Positions 36,861 to 45,223 of a stretch of DNA of 64,000 nt are shown here, piece by piece. This DNA is from Corynebacterium yonathiae (GTDB lineage: Bacteria; Actinomycetota; Actinomycetes; Mycobacteriales; Mycobacteriaceae): NCBI RefSeq assembly GCF_027570195.1, contig NZ_JAKMUZ010000004.1:1-64000 (forward strand). The letters are read 5' to 3'. The notes beneath the pieces are model-generated. The model was not told the DNA's origin and ran no database searches. It worked only from the letters and a program-made list of their open reading frames with translations. Within the stretch, counting starts at the first letter, position 1. The number at the start of each line of letters is the position of its first letter. The position numbers were made by a program, and so were the translations under genes.

Positions 36861-38306
36861 CTACTTCTTGGAGCTGAGCCCACCAAAAGCATCGCCGGAG
36901 CTCAGGGAGCTGCCGCTTTCCGGATCCTTTGGCACCTCTGGGGTGTCGGGCTCGGTGGGGTCGGTGGCGTCGTCGGCAGGCGCAGCGCCACGGTCTTTCT
37001 TTTTGAGCGAAACCTTGTCCACCAGGGTGTTATCGGCTTCGTTGAAGGTAGCGAAGGTGAGCTTGTCATCAGAGACGTCGACGCGCATGTAGTCCTCGGT
37101 GTAGTCCTGGCGCCACATGGCGGTAGATTCATGGGCGAGCTTTGGATCGATGGTCTCCATGCGCGCGCCCTTGTGCTTCTTATTGTTGACGTCGGTGAAA
37201 TCGTAGAACTTGCCGCCACCCGCGGTGGTGGTGGTCAGGTACAGGGCCTCGCCATCCTTGGGTTCGAGGACATCGCCGCGCTGCGGCTTCTTCTCCGGCA
37301 GGACCGGCTTATTGTTCTTCATCAGGTGGCTGCGGGTATAGATGTGGTCGTGGCCGGAGAGCACGGCATCCACGTTGAGCTCGGAAAGTACCGGGGTAAG
37401 CTTCTCGCGCAAGTTGGTAACGTCCTTATCAAAATGGTGCGAACCCTGGGAATAAGGACCATGGTGCATGCCAACTACGATCCAGTCATTATCCGCGCCG
37501 CGGGATTCCACGGCCTCGCGCAGGAATTGCTCGTGGCGAGCAATATCGGCGTCGGAGGAAGCATTAGAGTCTAGGCCGATGAAGAGCACGTTATTGCGCT
37601 CGAAGTAGTGGTCGCGGATATCGTCGGCCTGGTGGGGGTTGGAGAAATGCTCATCATGATGCTTCATGGTGAGGTTATAAGTCTCGTGGTTGCCCGGAAC
37701 GGTATTGGTCGGGATGTGGCGGATTTCCGGGGCGGAGAAGTAGGCATCGTACTGCGGCACTTGGGCGCCCCAGCCTTCTACTTGATCCCCTAGGGACCAG
37801 ATCATGTTGGCATTGGGCACATGGGAAGCCGCGTGAGCGATGGTCTTGCGCCACTGCTCCGCTTGGTCATCGACCTTGAGGTCCACGCCGATTTGCGGGT
37901 CCGCAACGGTGAGGAAAGACCACTCATCACCGTTGGAGCCGGTGTTAAAGGTCTCTGGTTCGGACCAGCCGCCTTCCTCGGAGCCAACGCGGTAGGAGTA
38001 CTCGGTATCCGGCTGCAGGTCAGTGGCGGTGGCGAACTGGGACTTATAAAGCAGAGCGCCGTAATCGCGTTCCTCGGCGCGGAAAGTCTGGGTGCCTTCC
38101 GGGCCGGTAACCTCGAGGACTTCGTCCGCCTTGGACTTGGTGCGCCACGTAACCATTACCTGGGATTCGTCCTCGCCCGGCTGCAGGATGGTGCGGTAGA
38201 TGGGCGAATCAGCAGCCAGCGCCGGGGTGGCGGGCACGATGGTGGCGGCACCGCCCACGGCAAGGGCGGTAACGAGGGAGGCGACAAAGCGCGTTGAACG
38301 GAGCAT
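36861..38306 (-). CDS. Secreted purple-acid-phosphatase-like metallophosphoesterase
   Basis: A 481-residue exported phosphatase. A signal peptide ends at about residue 31 (ATPALAADS). A fibronectin-like N-terminal domain (about 35-128) is followed by the calcineurin-type catalytic domain with all five blocks: FLTVADPQIG, SLGDQVEGWG, VPGNHETYN, GMHHGPYS and SGHDHIYTRSH. The last ~60 residues are Pro/Thr/Asp/Ser-rich (DATDPTEPDTPEVPKDPESG) and may span the wall. No lipobox or sortase site is seen. It may release phosphate outside the cell; substrate unknown. Confidence 0.88.
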   Translation of the reverse strand: MLRSTRFVASLVTALAVGGAATIVPATPALAADSPIYRTILQPGEDESQVMVTWRTKSKADEVLEVTGPEGTQTFRAEERDYGALLYKSQFATATDLQPDTEYSYRVGSEEGGWSEPETFNTGSNGDEWSFLTVADPQIGVDLKVDDQAEQWRKTIAHAASHVPNANMIWSLGDQVEGWGAQVPQYDAYFSAPEIRHIPTNTVPGNHETYNLTMKHHDEHFSNPHQADDIRDHYFERNNVLFIGLDSNASSDADIARHEQFLREAVESRGADNDWIVVGMHHGPYSQGSHHFDKDVTNLREKLTPVLSELNVDAVLSGHDHIYTRSHLMKNNKPVLPEKKPQRGDVLEPKDGEALYLTTTTAGGGKFYDFTDVNNKKHKGARMETIDPKLAHESTAMWRQDYTEDYMRVDVSDDKLTFATFNEADNTLVDKVSLKKKDRGAAPADDATDPTEPDTPEVPKDPESGSSLSSGDAFGGLSSKK

Positions 38307-38429
38307 ACAGTATTCACCTTTTGGAGTCTTAGAAAAAGCAGTACGGCTCCCTAGAACACCATAAGAATGTGAACACCGTATTACGAGCGCGCGAAAAGCG
38401 CTTGAACCCTACCTGTGAGGGAGTGGAGC

Positions 38430-38858
38430 TTAAAGGCTCTTGGTGGAATTGATAACGGCCGCGCGCCAGAGCGTGTACTCCTCTGGGTTATCTTCCCGAT
38501 AATTCTTGACGGCGCGAATGCCCTGCTCCACGGACTCGATGACGGTATCGATGGTTTTATCTTCGCCCTCGGCATCAACGAAAATGACCGGACCACAAAT
38601 GGAGCGGATGGGGTCTTGCAAGAAGGCGGCATTGCCGGTGGCGGCAGCGTTGCGCGCCAGGGAGGCTACTGGGTTGGGCTCGGCGCCTTCAGCCTTGGCT
38701 TCGGGGTTGTAGAGCGCCGCATAGGTGGTGCCGTCTTCTTGGAATACTACGGAGACGCGGTCCTCGGTGGTGCCGCCCAAGAACTGATTGGCGTGCTCCA
38801 GCTCGAATTCCAGCTTGCGGCGGGTGAGATCAGGGTTGACAAGGAAACCGACGGTCAT
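38430..38858 (-). CDS. Conserved hypothetical protein
   Basis: A 142-residue soluble protein with no signal or membrane segment. A GAAGGAG site precedes the ATG. The sequence begins VGFLVNPDLTRRKLEFELEHANQFLGG and contains RVSVVFQEDGTTYAALYNPEA, an Ala-rich middle and SICGPVIFVDAEGEDK. The C-terminal half includes DTVIESVEQGIRAVKNYRED. I do not recognise the family. It lies alone between the phosphatase and tsaD, possibly co-transcribed downstream of tsaD after an 89-nt gap. Confidence 0.7.
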   Translation of the reverse strand: MTVGFLVNPDLTRRKLEFELEHANQFLGGTTEDRVSVVFQEDGTTYAALYNPEAKAEGAEPNPVASLARNAAATGNAAFLQDPIRSICGPVIFVDAEGEDKTIDTVIESVEQGIRAVKNYREDNPEEYTLWRAAVINSTKSL

Positions 38859-38947
38859 GAGAGAGCTCCTTCACAAAGCCAAGAGGGCATGAACGCCTTT
38901 TAGGGTACCGGCCCCGCACCCCGCCTGCAGGGCGAGAAAGAAGAACT

Positions 38948-39991
38948 TTAGGTTAACTGCGGATCTTCTACATCCAGCTGGGTATCGGTGCCAACTCCGA
39001 GGCCAGAGGGCTGGGCACCTTCATGAATAAGCTGCGCACCAATGGCCGCGATCATCACGCCATTGTCGGTACACAGGGAAAAGCGCGGCACGCGCAGCTC
39101 GACCCCAGCGGCGGCACAGCGCTCGGCGGCCAACTCGCGCAGGCGGGAATTTGCGGCCACACCTCCTCCCAGCAGCAGGACGCGGGCGCCAGTATCTTCG
39201 CAGGCGCGGACAGCCTTGGCGGTCAGGACATCGGCCACGGCTTCCTGGAAGCTAGCGCAGACGTCTTCCACGCTGATGGTCTCCCCTGCCTTTTCGGCAC
39301 GCTCGACATAGCGAGCCACGGAAGTCTTTAGTCCAGAGAAGGAAAAATCGTGGCGGTGTGGGCCGCGCAGGTCTTCGGCGCGGGACATACCGAGTGGAAA
39401 ATCGATGGTGGCTTTACCGCGCGCGGCGAGCTTATCAATCACCGGGCCACCCGGGTAGCCGAGGCCAAGCAGGCGCGAGACTTTGTCGTAGGCCTCACCG
39501 GCGGCGTCGTCCAGCGTGGAGCCCAGCTCCCGCATAGGCTTGCCGACGGCCTCTACCTCCAGCAGCTGCGTATGCCCACCCGAGACCAAAAGGGCCACCG
39601 AGTGCGGCAGCTCTTCGCCTTCCAGGTTGGCCACGGCAACGTGGCCGCCAAGGTGGTTCACGCCGTAGAAAGGCACGCCCCAGGCTGCGGCATAGGCCTT
39701 AGCTGCCGAGGCCCCCACCAGCAGCGCGCCGGCCAGGCCGGGCCCCACGGTGGCGGCGATGGCATCTGGCTTGGCGATGTCGGCCTCTTTGAGCGCCGCC
39801 TGCATGACCTGCGGCATGGCTTCAAGGTGAGCGCGGGAGGCGATTTCCGGGACGACGCCGCCGAAACGGGCGTGCTGCTCCATGGAGGAGGCGACGGCAT
39901 TTGCGAGGATCTCCATGTGACCGTCCTCGCTAAGCTCGACGATGCCCACGCCGGTTTCATCGCAGGAGGACTCGATGCCCATGATCTTCAT
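38948..39991 (-). CDS. tsaD: tRNA threonylcarbamoyladenosine synthase TsaD
   Basis: TsaD transfers the threonylcarbamoyl group to A37 of ANN-decoding tRNAs (t6A) together with TsaB and TsaE. The 347-residue protein has the start [32 protein letters not shown], the metal-binding [10 protein letters not shown], the LVSGGHTQL motif, [19 protein letters not shown] and the nucleotide-binding [12 protein letters not shown]. It follows rimI closely (19 nt) in the tsaB-rimI-tsaD operon. The word GCTTGCCGACG occurs in it at 39538. Confidence 0.96.
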   Translation of the reverse strand: MKIMGIESSCDETGVGIVELSEDGHMEILANAVASSMEQHARFGGVVPEIASRAHLEAMPQVMQAALKEADIAKPDAIAATVGPGLAGALLVGASAAKAYAAAWGVPFYGVNHLGGHVAVANLEGEELPHSVALLVSGGHTQLLEVEAVGKPMRELGSTLDDAAGEAYDKVSRLLGLGYPGGPVIDKLAARGKATIDFPLGMSRAEDLRGPHRHDFSFSGLKTSVARYVERAEKAGETISVEDVCASFQEAVADVLTAKAVRACEDTGARVLLLGGGVAANSRLRELAAERCAAAGVELRVPRFSLCTDNGVMIAAIGAQLIHEGAQPSGLGVGTDTQLDVEDPQLT

Positions 39992-40010
39992 GACTGCTCC
40001 TTAATTATCT

Positions 40011-40493
40011 TTAACGCTCGGACTGGCGCGGGCGCACCATCACGTGCGCATCTGCTCCGGAAGGTTGGTAATAATTCTTACGAATCCCCTGCTTGGCAAA
40101 GGCATAACCCTCATAAAGGCCGATAGCAGGTTCGTTGCCTACCCGTACCTCGAGGAAGACCGGGGCGTCTTTAAGATCCGCAATATGGCAAATATTGTCC
40201 ATCATCATGCGAGCGATGCCGCGGCGCTGTGCGGCGGGATCGACGCCGATGGTGTGGATTTCAAATTCTGGATCAGCCGCTGGCCCCATCATGCCGATTC
40301 CCGCATAACCTAGCAGCACTGTGGATTCGTGCGCGGAGTCGAGCGCGCCTTCTACCCCGAAATAGAAGTTGAAGGGCTGGGCCATTTCCTGGCGGAAAAC
40401 TCCGCTGGACCATGGGGTCTCTCCGGGGAAAAGGACCTTTTCCAGCTCGGCGCACCGAGGCGCGTCGGCCGGGGTCAACTCGCGCAGCTTCAC
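40011..40493 (-). CDS. rimI: Ribosomal protein S18 alanine N-acetyltransferase RimI
   Basis: A 160-residue GNAT acetyltransferase. The acetyl-CoA loop is AAQRRGIARMMMDNI, preceded by EFEIHTIGVDP and followed by FLEVRVGNEPAIGLYEGYAFAKQGIRKNYYQPSGADAHVMVR, the RimI signature. It acetylates the N terminus of S18, and possibly other proteins. The start overlaps the tsaB stop by 4 nt; sandwiching between tsaB and tsaD is standard in actinobacteria. Confidence 0.92.
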   Translation of the reverse strand: MKLRELTPADAPRCAELEKVLFPGETPWSSGVFRQEMAQPFNFYFGVEGALDSAHESTVLLGYAGIGMMGPAADPEFEIHTIGVDPAAQRRGIARMMMDNICHIADLKDAPVFLEVRVGNEPAIGLYEGYAFAKQGIRKNYYQPSGADAHVMVRPRQSER

Positions 40494-41197
40494 AGTTCCA
40501 CCTTGGGGATGGCGGCCGACAGCTGTTGCTGCTTCGGCGGGACCGCATCCGGGCGGCGTAGGTAGAGCGGCACAACGGGGGCTGGTTCCGCAGTGAGGTC
40601 AGCTACAGCCACTAGGGCTGCTGCGGTGGGATGGGCCGCGCGGTGCGGCAGCTCAGTCAGCTTCTCCGGTAGCTGTGCGGCGAGACGCTCGGGGATGATG
40701 ACCTCGACCGTAGCGTTAAGTCCCACCTTAACATCTGCCGGCTTAGTTACCTCAGGACCAGAGATGCGCTGCACACCAGAATCGGTAGCGCGGTAGGTGG
40801 CCCAATAGATTTCTTTACGGCGTGCATCGGTAGCCACCAAGGCGGTAGCCTCGCTGCCCGCATCTGCGGGGTTGGCGTGGTGGCAGGCAGCATGGGCAAT
40901 TGCATCGTGGGTGCATACGCCGTGGAGGGGAATGGAGAGGGCGTCGGCAAGCGCGGAGGCTGTCGCCATACCCACGCGCAGGCCGGTAAACGGGCCTGGA
41001 CCTATGCCGGTGACTACCGCATCGAGATCGGAATACTCCATTCCTACCTCTGCGAGGACGTCAGTGATCGTAGGTATGAGCAGCTCATTGTGCGCACGGG
41101 TATCTTCGAGCACCCGCTCGGTGGTCTGCCCAGTGGCGGTATCCACTACCCCAGCGACCAGGGCGGTGGTTGCCGTGTCGATCGCGAGGACGCGCAT
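40490..41197 (-). CDS. tsaB: t6A synthesis dimerisation protein TsaB
   Basis: TsaB is the non-catalytic partner that stabilises TsaD in t6A formation. The 235-residue protein has RVLAIDTATTALVAGVVD, HNELLIPTITDVLAEVG, VTGIGPGPFTGLRVGMATASALADAL and LVATDARRKEIYWATY. The C-terminal third is divergent, as in the family. Its ATG overlaps the stop of the preceding small gene (TAATG). The codons for ALADAL include one exact GCTTGCCGACG word at 40942. Confidence 0.93.
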   Translation of the reverse strand: MRVLAIDTATTALVAGVVDTATGQTTERVLEDTRAHNELLIPTITDVLAEVGMEYSDLDAVVTGIGPGPFTGLRVGMATASALADALSIPLHGVCTHDAIAHAACHHANPADAGSEATALVATDARRKEIYWATYRATDSGVQRISGPEVTKPADVKVGLNATVEVIIPERLAAQLPEKLTELPHRAAHPTAAALVAVADLTAEPAPVVPLYLRRPDAVPPKQQQLSAAIPKVEL

Positions 41198-41706
41198 TAG
41201 CCAACCAGCTTCCAGGTTCCATCCTGACGCTGGAACGCCAAAGGCTGAGCGCCCTGGACCATCGGTACTCCGCCATCCAGGCTCTGGCCCTGCTGCTCCA
41301 TGGCCTTGATTTGGGTATCGATCATTTCACATACCTCGACCTTTTCCGGGTCCAGCTCTTCGATGAAGGGCTCAGTGTTCTGGGAGATGGCGACGGCGTA
41401 GCTCTTGCCCTCTGGGACCTTGCCATCTTCAAAGGTGATGTCCTTGGTATCGATCTGAGCCTCTTTGACCTTATCTTCCTTCATGCCCGGGCAGATGAAG
41501 CCAATAGCGGCATAGTCCTTGCCGTAGACATCGGAAGGAATAAGGCTCATCGCCTCCAGGTTTTTCGGGGTCTTAGACAGCGTGGAGCTGAGGTTTCCCT
41601 CCAATGGATTGTCCTCGCGCAAGGTAGACGAGGCCAAGAGAACCATCATGACAACAATAAAGATGGCGATGATGGCGGCGGTAAGGTTGCGAGCGAATTT
41701 AGTCAT
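41197..41706 (-). CDS. Membrane-anchored protein of unknown function
   Basis: A 169-residue protein with one N-terminal hydrophobic helix (residues 8-28, NLTAAIIAIFIVVMMVLLASS) and an outside part. The latter contains NLEAMSLIPSDVYGKDYAAIGFICPGM and later PEKVEVCEMIDTQIKAMEQQ; the two cysteines may pair. No lipobox. It does not match a family I can name. It opens the operon 41706-38948, overlapping tsaB by 1 nt, so in corynebacteria it is linked in expression to the t6A genes, though a functional link is not shown. Confidence 0.72.
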   Translation of the reverse strand: MTKFARNLTAAIIAIFIVVMMVLLASSTLREDNPLEGNLSSTLSKTPKNLEAMSLIPSDVYGKDYAAIGFICPGMKEDKVKEAQIDTKDITFEDGKVPEGKSYAVAISQNTEPFIEELDPEKVEVCEMIDTQIKAMEQQGQSLDGGVPMVQGAQPLAFQRQDGTWKLVG

Positions 41707-41794
41707 GGGGTGAGAAAAGCTCCTTGAAAAATTTAAACTTTCAGGCGGGCGGCGGTAATTCTGGCAACCGATGCTACCTGTCTAACCGCAACAC

Positions 41795-41842
41795 AAAACC
41801 CACAGGGTTATGCCTGCCAGTGTAGGCGGGCGCCCCTGTGGG
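41795..41842 (-). terminator. Terminator after the AspT-like transporter
   Basis: CCCACAGGG (41799-41807) and CCCTGTGGG (41834-41842) pair. Read leftwards the stem ends in GTTTTGTGTT, an intrinsic terminator 27 nt past the transporter stop. Confidence 0.7.
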
Positions 41843-41868
41843 TGAGTAATTAACGCGGTGTATTGGCG

Positions 41869-43458
41869 CTATAGCAACAGCAGGAGCAATACCTGCGAGG
41901 CAATAATCTTGCCGATGATCGTGGTGGGATACACCGTAGCCCAGCCACGACCGGCCAGCTCAGTGCCGGTTTGGTCGCGAATATAGGCAAAGACTGCTGG
42001 GTTGGTGGTCATGCCAGCCGCACAGCCCATGGCCTCGTCCCACTTCAGCTTCAGCACCAGCATGCCGATGACGCCAATCAGGATAGCGGAGGTCAAGGTG
42101 ATAATGAGGCCCACGCCCATAATGGTCAGGGAGGACGGATCCGTTAGGGCATCGCGGAAGGAAGCGCCGGCCGAGGTGCCCACTCCGGCGAGGAACAGCG
42201 TAAGGCCCATATTGGACAAGGTCTCACGAGTTTGGAACGGCATTTGCCAGTTCAGCCGGCCGGTGCGGTTGAGGTAGCCCAATAGCAGGCCGACAACCAC
42301 GGGGCCGCCACCGAAGCCCAGCTGCAAGGTGGAACCGCCTGGCATCGGAATCGGAATGAGGCCAAGCAACATGCCCAGCGTCAGGCCGATAGCCATGGAC
42401 AGCAGGTCCGCGTTACCCAAAGCAGCTTCAGAGTCACCGAGATACTTGCGTACATAAGACAAGCGGCTCGGGCTGGTTACTACGCGAACACGATCCGAAT
42501 AGTTAAGCACCGTATCTGGATGCGGAACGAGGTCCTTATCGCCCTTACGAATACGAGCGATGATAAACCCGTGGTCTAGGGCCTTGATCTCGCGGACCGA
42601 TTTACCCGCAATGTCCGGGTTAGACACGGTAACGCGGGCGTACTTTAGACCGGCTTCCTCGGTCAGCTCCACCGGGTATTCTTCACCCAAAATCTCAATG
42701 GCCTTATCGACGGCCTCTTCGGAGCCATTGAGGAGGTATGCTTCGCCCTCGCATAGCGGCATTTCTGGGACGGCGAGGCGGTGGCGATCTTCGTCAGAAA
42801 TGATACGAGTAGCAACGACAGTCTGGCCGGTTACACGGTAGATATGACCAGCGGTGTCATTGAAGTTCTTGGTCAAGCGCACGCCCTTGGCCACGAGCTC
42901 AGCGGGAATCATGCCCTCCGCGCGGGCGTCTTCTTCATGGTTGACCTTGAGCACCTTAGCGCCGATGGCGGCAACGAGAATCGCGCCTATCACCGCGCCC
43001 GGGTAAGCCAAGGAGTATCCGACAACCGGGGTAGAATCGCCCACCATTTCTACCACGGCGGCCATACCTGGCGTGGAGGAGAGCGAACCGGCAAACATGC
43101 CGGTGGCTTCTGGCGCGCTCAGGCCAAAGGCACGGATGAGGCCATAGCCTACCGCGACCAAGATAACCAGCATGCCCAACATAAATACGGTGAGCTTCCA
43201 GCCGCGGGTCTTGAACTCGCGGACGAAGGAGGGGCCGAAGCTTAGACCAATGGCATAAACGAAAATCGCTAAACCAAATTGATAGACCAGAGGCGGAATC
43301 TGGATATCAGGATTGGCAGTAGAAAGACCCAGCGCCACAAACATCGCAGCCGCGGCACCGAGGGAGATGCCGAAGATCTTAATCTTACCAATCGCTAGAC
43401 CCACCGCCATGATGACGAAGAGAGATAGCAAAGGACTAGAGGCGAGAAAATTCAACAC
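41869..43458 (-). CDS. Putative transporter, AspT / YidE-YbjL family
   Basis: A 529-residue membrane protein with two duplicated five-helix membrane halves (residues about 1-180 and 370-529) flanking a cytoplasmic middle with two RCK-C-like domains (PVELTEEAGLKYARVTVSNPDIAGKSVREIKALDHGFIIARIRKG and the preceding GHIYRVTGQTVVATRIISDEDRHRL). This is the aspartate:alanine exchanger family layout. Characteristic GMAAVVEMVGDSTPVVGYSLAYPGAVIG and its repeat-partner CAAGMTTNPAVFAYIRDQTGTE are both present. The substrate is unknown; dicarboxylate or amino-acid exchange is the general guess. Confidence 0.85.
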   Translation of the reverse strand: MLNFLASSPLLSLFVIMAVGLAIGKIKIFGISLGAAAAMFVALGLSTANPDIQIPPLVYQFGLAIFVYAIGLSFGPSFVREFKTRGWKLTVFMLGMLVILVAVGYGLIRAFGLSAPEATGMFAGSLSSTPGMAAVVEMVGDSTPVVGYSLAYPGAVIGAILVAAIGAKVLKVNHEEDARAEGMIPAELVAKGVRLTKNFNDTAGHIYRVTGQTVVATRIISDEDRHRLAVPEMPLCEGEAYLLNGSEEAVDKAIEILGEEYPVELTEEAGLKYARVTVSNPDIAGKSVREIKALDHGFIIARIRKGDKDLVPHPDTVLNYSDRVRVVTSPSRLSYVRKYLGDSEAALGNADLLSMAIGLTLGMLLGLIPIPMPGGSTLQLGFGGGPVVVGLLLGYLNRTGRLNWQMPFQTRETLSNMGLTLFLAGVGTSAGASFRDALTDPSSLTIMGVGLIITLTSAILIGVIGMLVLKLKWDEAMGCAAGMTTNPAVFAYIRDQTGTELAGRGWATVYPTTIIGKIIASQVLLLLLL

Positions 43459-43547
43459 CCCAATAGAATTACGTACTGGTTATACCCGCGGCAAGTTCTC
43501 CGTCTAGGATATTCATCACTTATCCACACTTTAGGCGGACATGCGTG

Positions 43548-44051
43548 CTATAGGCCGCCCCGCCACGACCACGTAAAGCGGCGAACATCCTGGTCTGCAT
43601 CCGCGTATTCCGCCGGCTCGCGGTCGATGCTGATAAACAGGTAGCGCTCCGCAATCTGCTCTACTAGTCCCCCTCCCCATTCGGCAATAACCACGGCGTC
43701 TTCTAGCTCCGTGTCCAAGTCCAAGGCATCGAGCTCCCCTAGCGGATCCCCGGAATTAGCACCGCCTTCATCGAGCAGGCGGTAGGCATCAACATGAACG
43801 AGATCCGGACCACCTACAGTTGAGCGGTGCACGCGGGCAATGACGAAAGTCGGCGAGGTTACCCGTCCTTTGACCTGCATGCCCTTGGCGACGCCCTGCG
43901 TCAGCGTCGTTTTTCCAGCCCCCAACGGCCCGTCCAGGATCACCACATCGCCAGCCTCAAAGCCCGCACCCAGCTCTTTCCCGAAAGCATAGGTTTCTTC
44001 CACCGTTGATAGGTCGCGGCTGCCGGATTCCGGGAAGCTACTGCGCATCAT
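43548..44051 (-). CDS. tsaE: tRNA t6A ATPase subunit TsaE
   Basis: TsaE is the P-loop ATPase that recycles the TsaD-TsaB complex. The 167-residue protein has the Walker A GPLGAGKTTLTQGVAKGM, followed by VTSPTFVIARVH, HVDAYRLLDEGG and VVIAEWGGGLVEQIAERY. It overlaps alr by 14 nt, forming an alr-tsaE unit as in mycobacteria, separated from the other t6A genes by the AspT-like transporter. A TTATCCACA word lies downstream at 43520, in the gap to the transporter. Confidence 0.93.
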   Translation of the reverse strand: MMRSSFPESGSRDLSTVEETYAFGKELGAGFEAGDVVILDGPLGAGKTTLTQGVAKGMQVKGRVTSPTFVIARVHRSTVGGPDLVHVDAYRLLDEGGANSGDPLGELDALDLDTELEDAVVIAEWGGGLVEQIAERYLFISIDREPAEYADADQDVRRFTWSWRGGL

Positions 44052-45144
44052 CTTCTCCTATGTATTCGCGTTCGGTACGACCATCAGGCAGACACACCAC
44101 CTCATAGTTGATGGTTCCTGCCGCCGTGGCGAGATCCGTAGCCGATACTCCCCCGTTGCCAAAAATTACGGCATCTTGTCCCGTGTCTACGCCATGGGGA
44201 TTTTCGCCTAGGTCCACCACAATCTGATCCATGCAGATGCGGCCTACCTGTGGGTACAGGTGTCCGCCAATGCCCACGTGCAGATCGCCTTGATAACCAC
44301 GCGGCAGGCCATCGGCATAACCACAATCCACGGTGGCTAAAAATCCCGGTTTATCCGCCTTCCAGGTCAGTCCGTAGCACGTACCCTCGCCAGGTTGGAT
44401 GGGCTTAACGTTGAAAATCTGCCCGGACCAGGTCATTGCAGGGCGCAGGCCATGCTCGCGCCCTGCAATAGGCTCCAAGCCATAGCAGGCAGCACCTACA
44501 CGCACCTGTTCAAAATAAGAAGAAGGACGCGTCAGCGCTGCCGGTGAATTAGCGAGGTGATTGACTGGGCACTCCAACCCAATCTCGCGCGCGAGCCGCA
44601 GGGACTTGCGGAATGCCTCTTCTTGGGCATCGTTGTGCGGATTATCCGGTTCATCGGCGCAAGCAAAGTGGGACATGAGGCCTAGGACCTTGATATGCGG
44701 GGCATCCCGCAGCACCTGAAAGGTTTCCGCCCAATCCTCTTCATCCACGCCGGAACGGTGCATGCCGGTTTCCACCTTGACGTAAACCTCAGCGGGAAAA
44801 TTAGCCTTGACCAACTTATGCGCCTGTTCAAGAGAGTTGACCGCTACCTCGATTCCATTGGCAAGTGCTTCTTCGAGGATTTCATCCGTCTGCCAGATCC
44901 ACGCCACAATGGGCGCATCCACGCCCGCCCGGCGCAGATCCACTGCTTCGCGCAAGGTTGCCACGCCAAAGCAATCCGCGCCCGCGCGCGCCATCACCGG
45001 TACAACCTTAGCCGCGCCATGGCCATAGGCATCGGCCTTAACCACGCACATGAGCTTGACCTCAGGCCCCACCTTTTCCTTGATGAGGCGGACGTTGTGC
45101 GCAATGGCGGAGAGATCAATGGTGGTTTTCAGCATGTCCACCAT
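44038..45144 (-). CDS. alr: Alanine racemase
   Basis: Alr makes D-alanine for peptidoglycan, using PLP. The enzyme (368 residues from the ATG at 45144) has TIDLSAIAHNVRLIKEKVG, the PLP-lysine motif CVVKADAYGHGAAKV, WIWQTDEILEEAL, HFACADEPDNPHN and the second active-site tyrosine region VDCGYADGLPRGYQG. The frame opens at 45192, and an ATG at 45135 is also possible; relatives start near here. It overlaps tsaE, which follows. Confidence 0.95.
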   Translation of the reverse strand: MVDMLKTTIDLSAIAHNVRLIKEKVGPEVKLMCVVKADAYGHGAAKVVPVMARAGADCFGVATLREAVDLRRAGVDAPIVAWIWQTDEILEEALANGIEVAVNSLEQAHKLVKANFPAEVYVKVETGMHRSGVDEEDWAETFQVLRDAPHIKVLGLMSHFACADEPDNPHNDAQEEAFRKSLRLAREIGLECPVNHLANSPAALTRPSSYFEQVRVGAACYGLEPIAGREHGLRPAMTWSGQIFNVKPIQPGEGTCYGLTWKADKPGFLATVDCGYADGLPRGYQGDLHVGIGGHLYPQVGRICMDQIVVDLGENPHGVDTGQDAVIFGNGGVSATDLATAAGTINYEVVCLPDGRTEREYIGEDDAQ

Positions 45145-45223
45145 TGTGCCACTGCTCACCCTTTTGCTGAATTCGGGCGGGTAGGGGCGCATTCACCCGC
45201 GATAGCTCGACCTAGGAGTCGGC

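Noticed and set aside
43520-43528. Single TTATCCACA upstream of the AspT-like transporter as a DnaA control site
   Set aside because: A lone 9-mer is expected by chance about 0.2 times per window and has no partner box, so it is weak alone.
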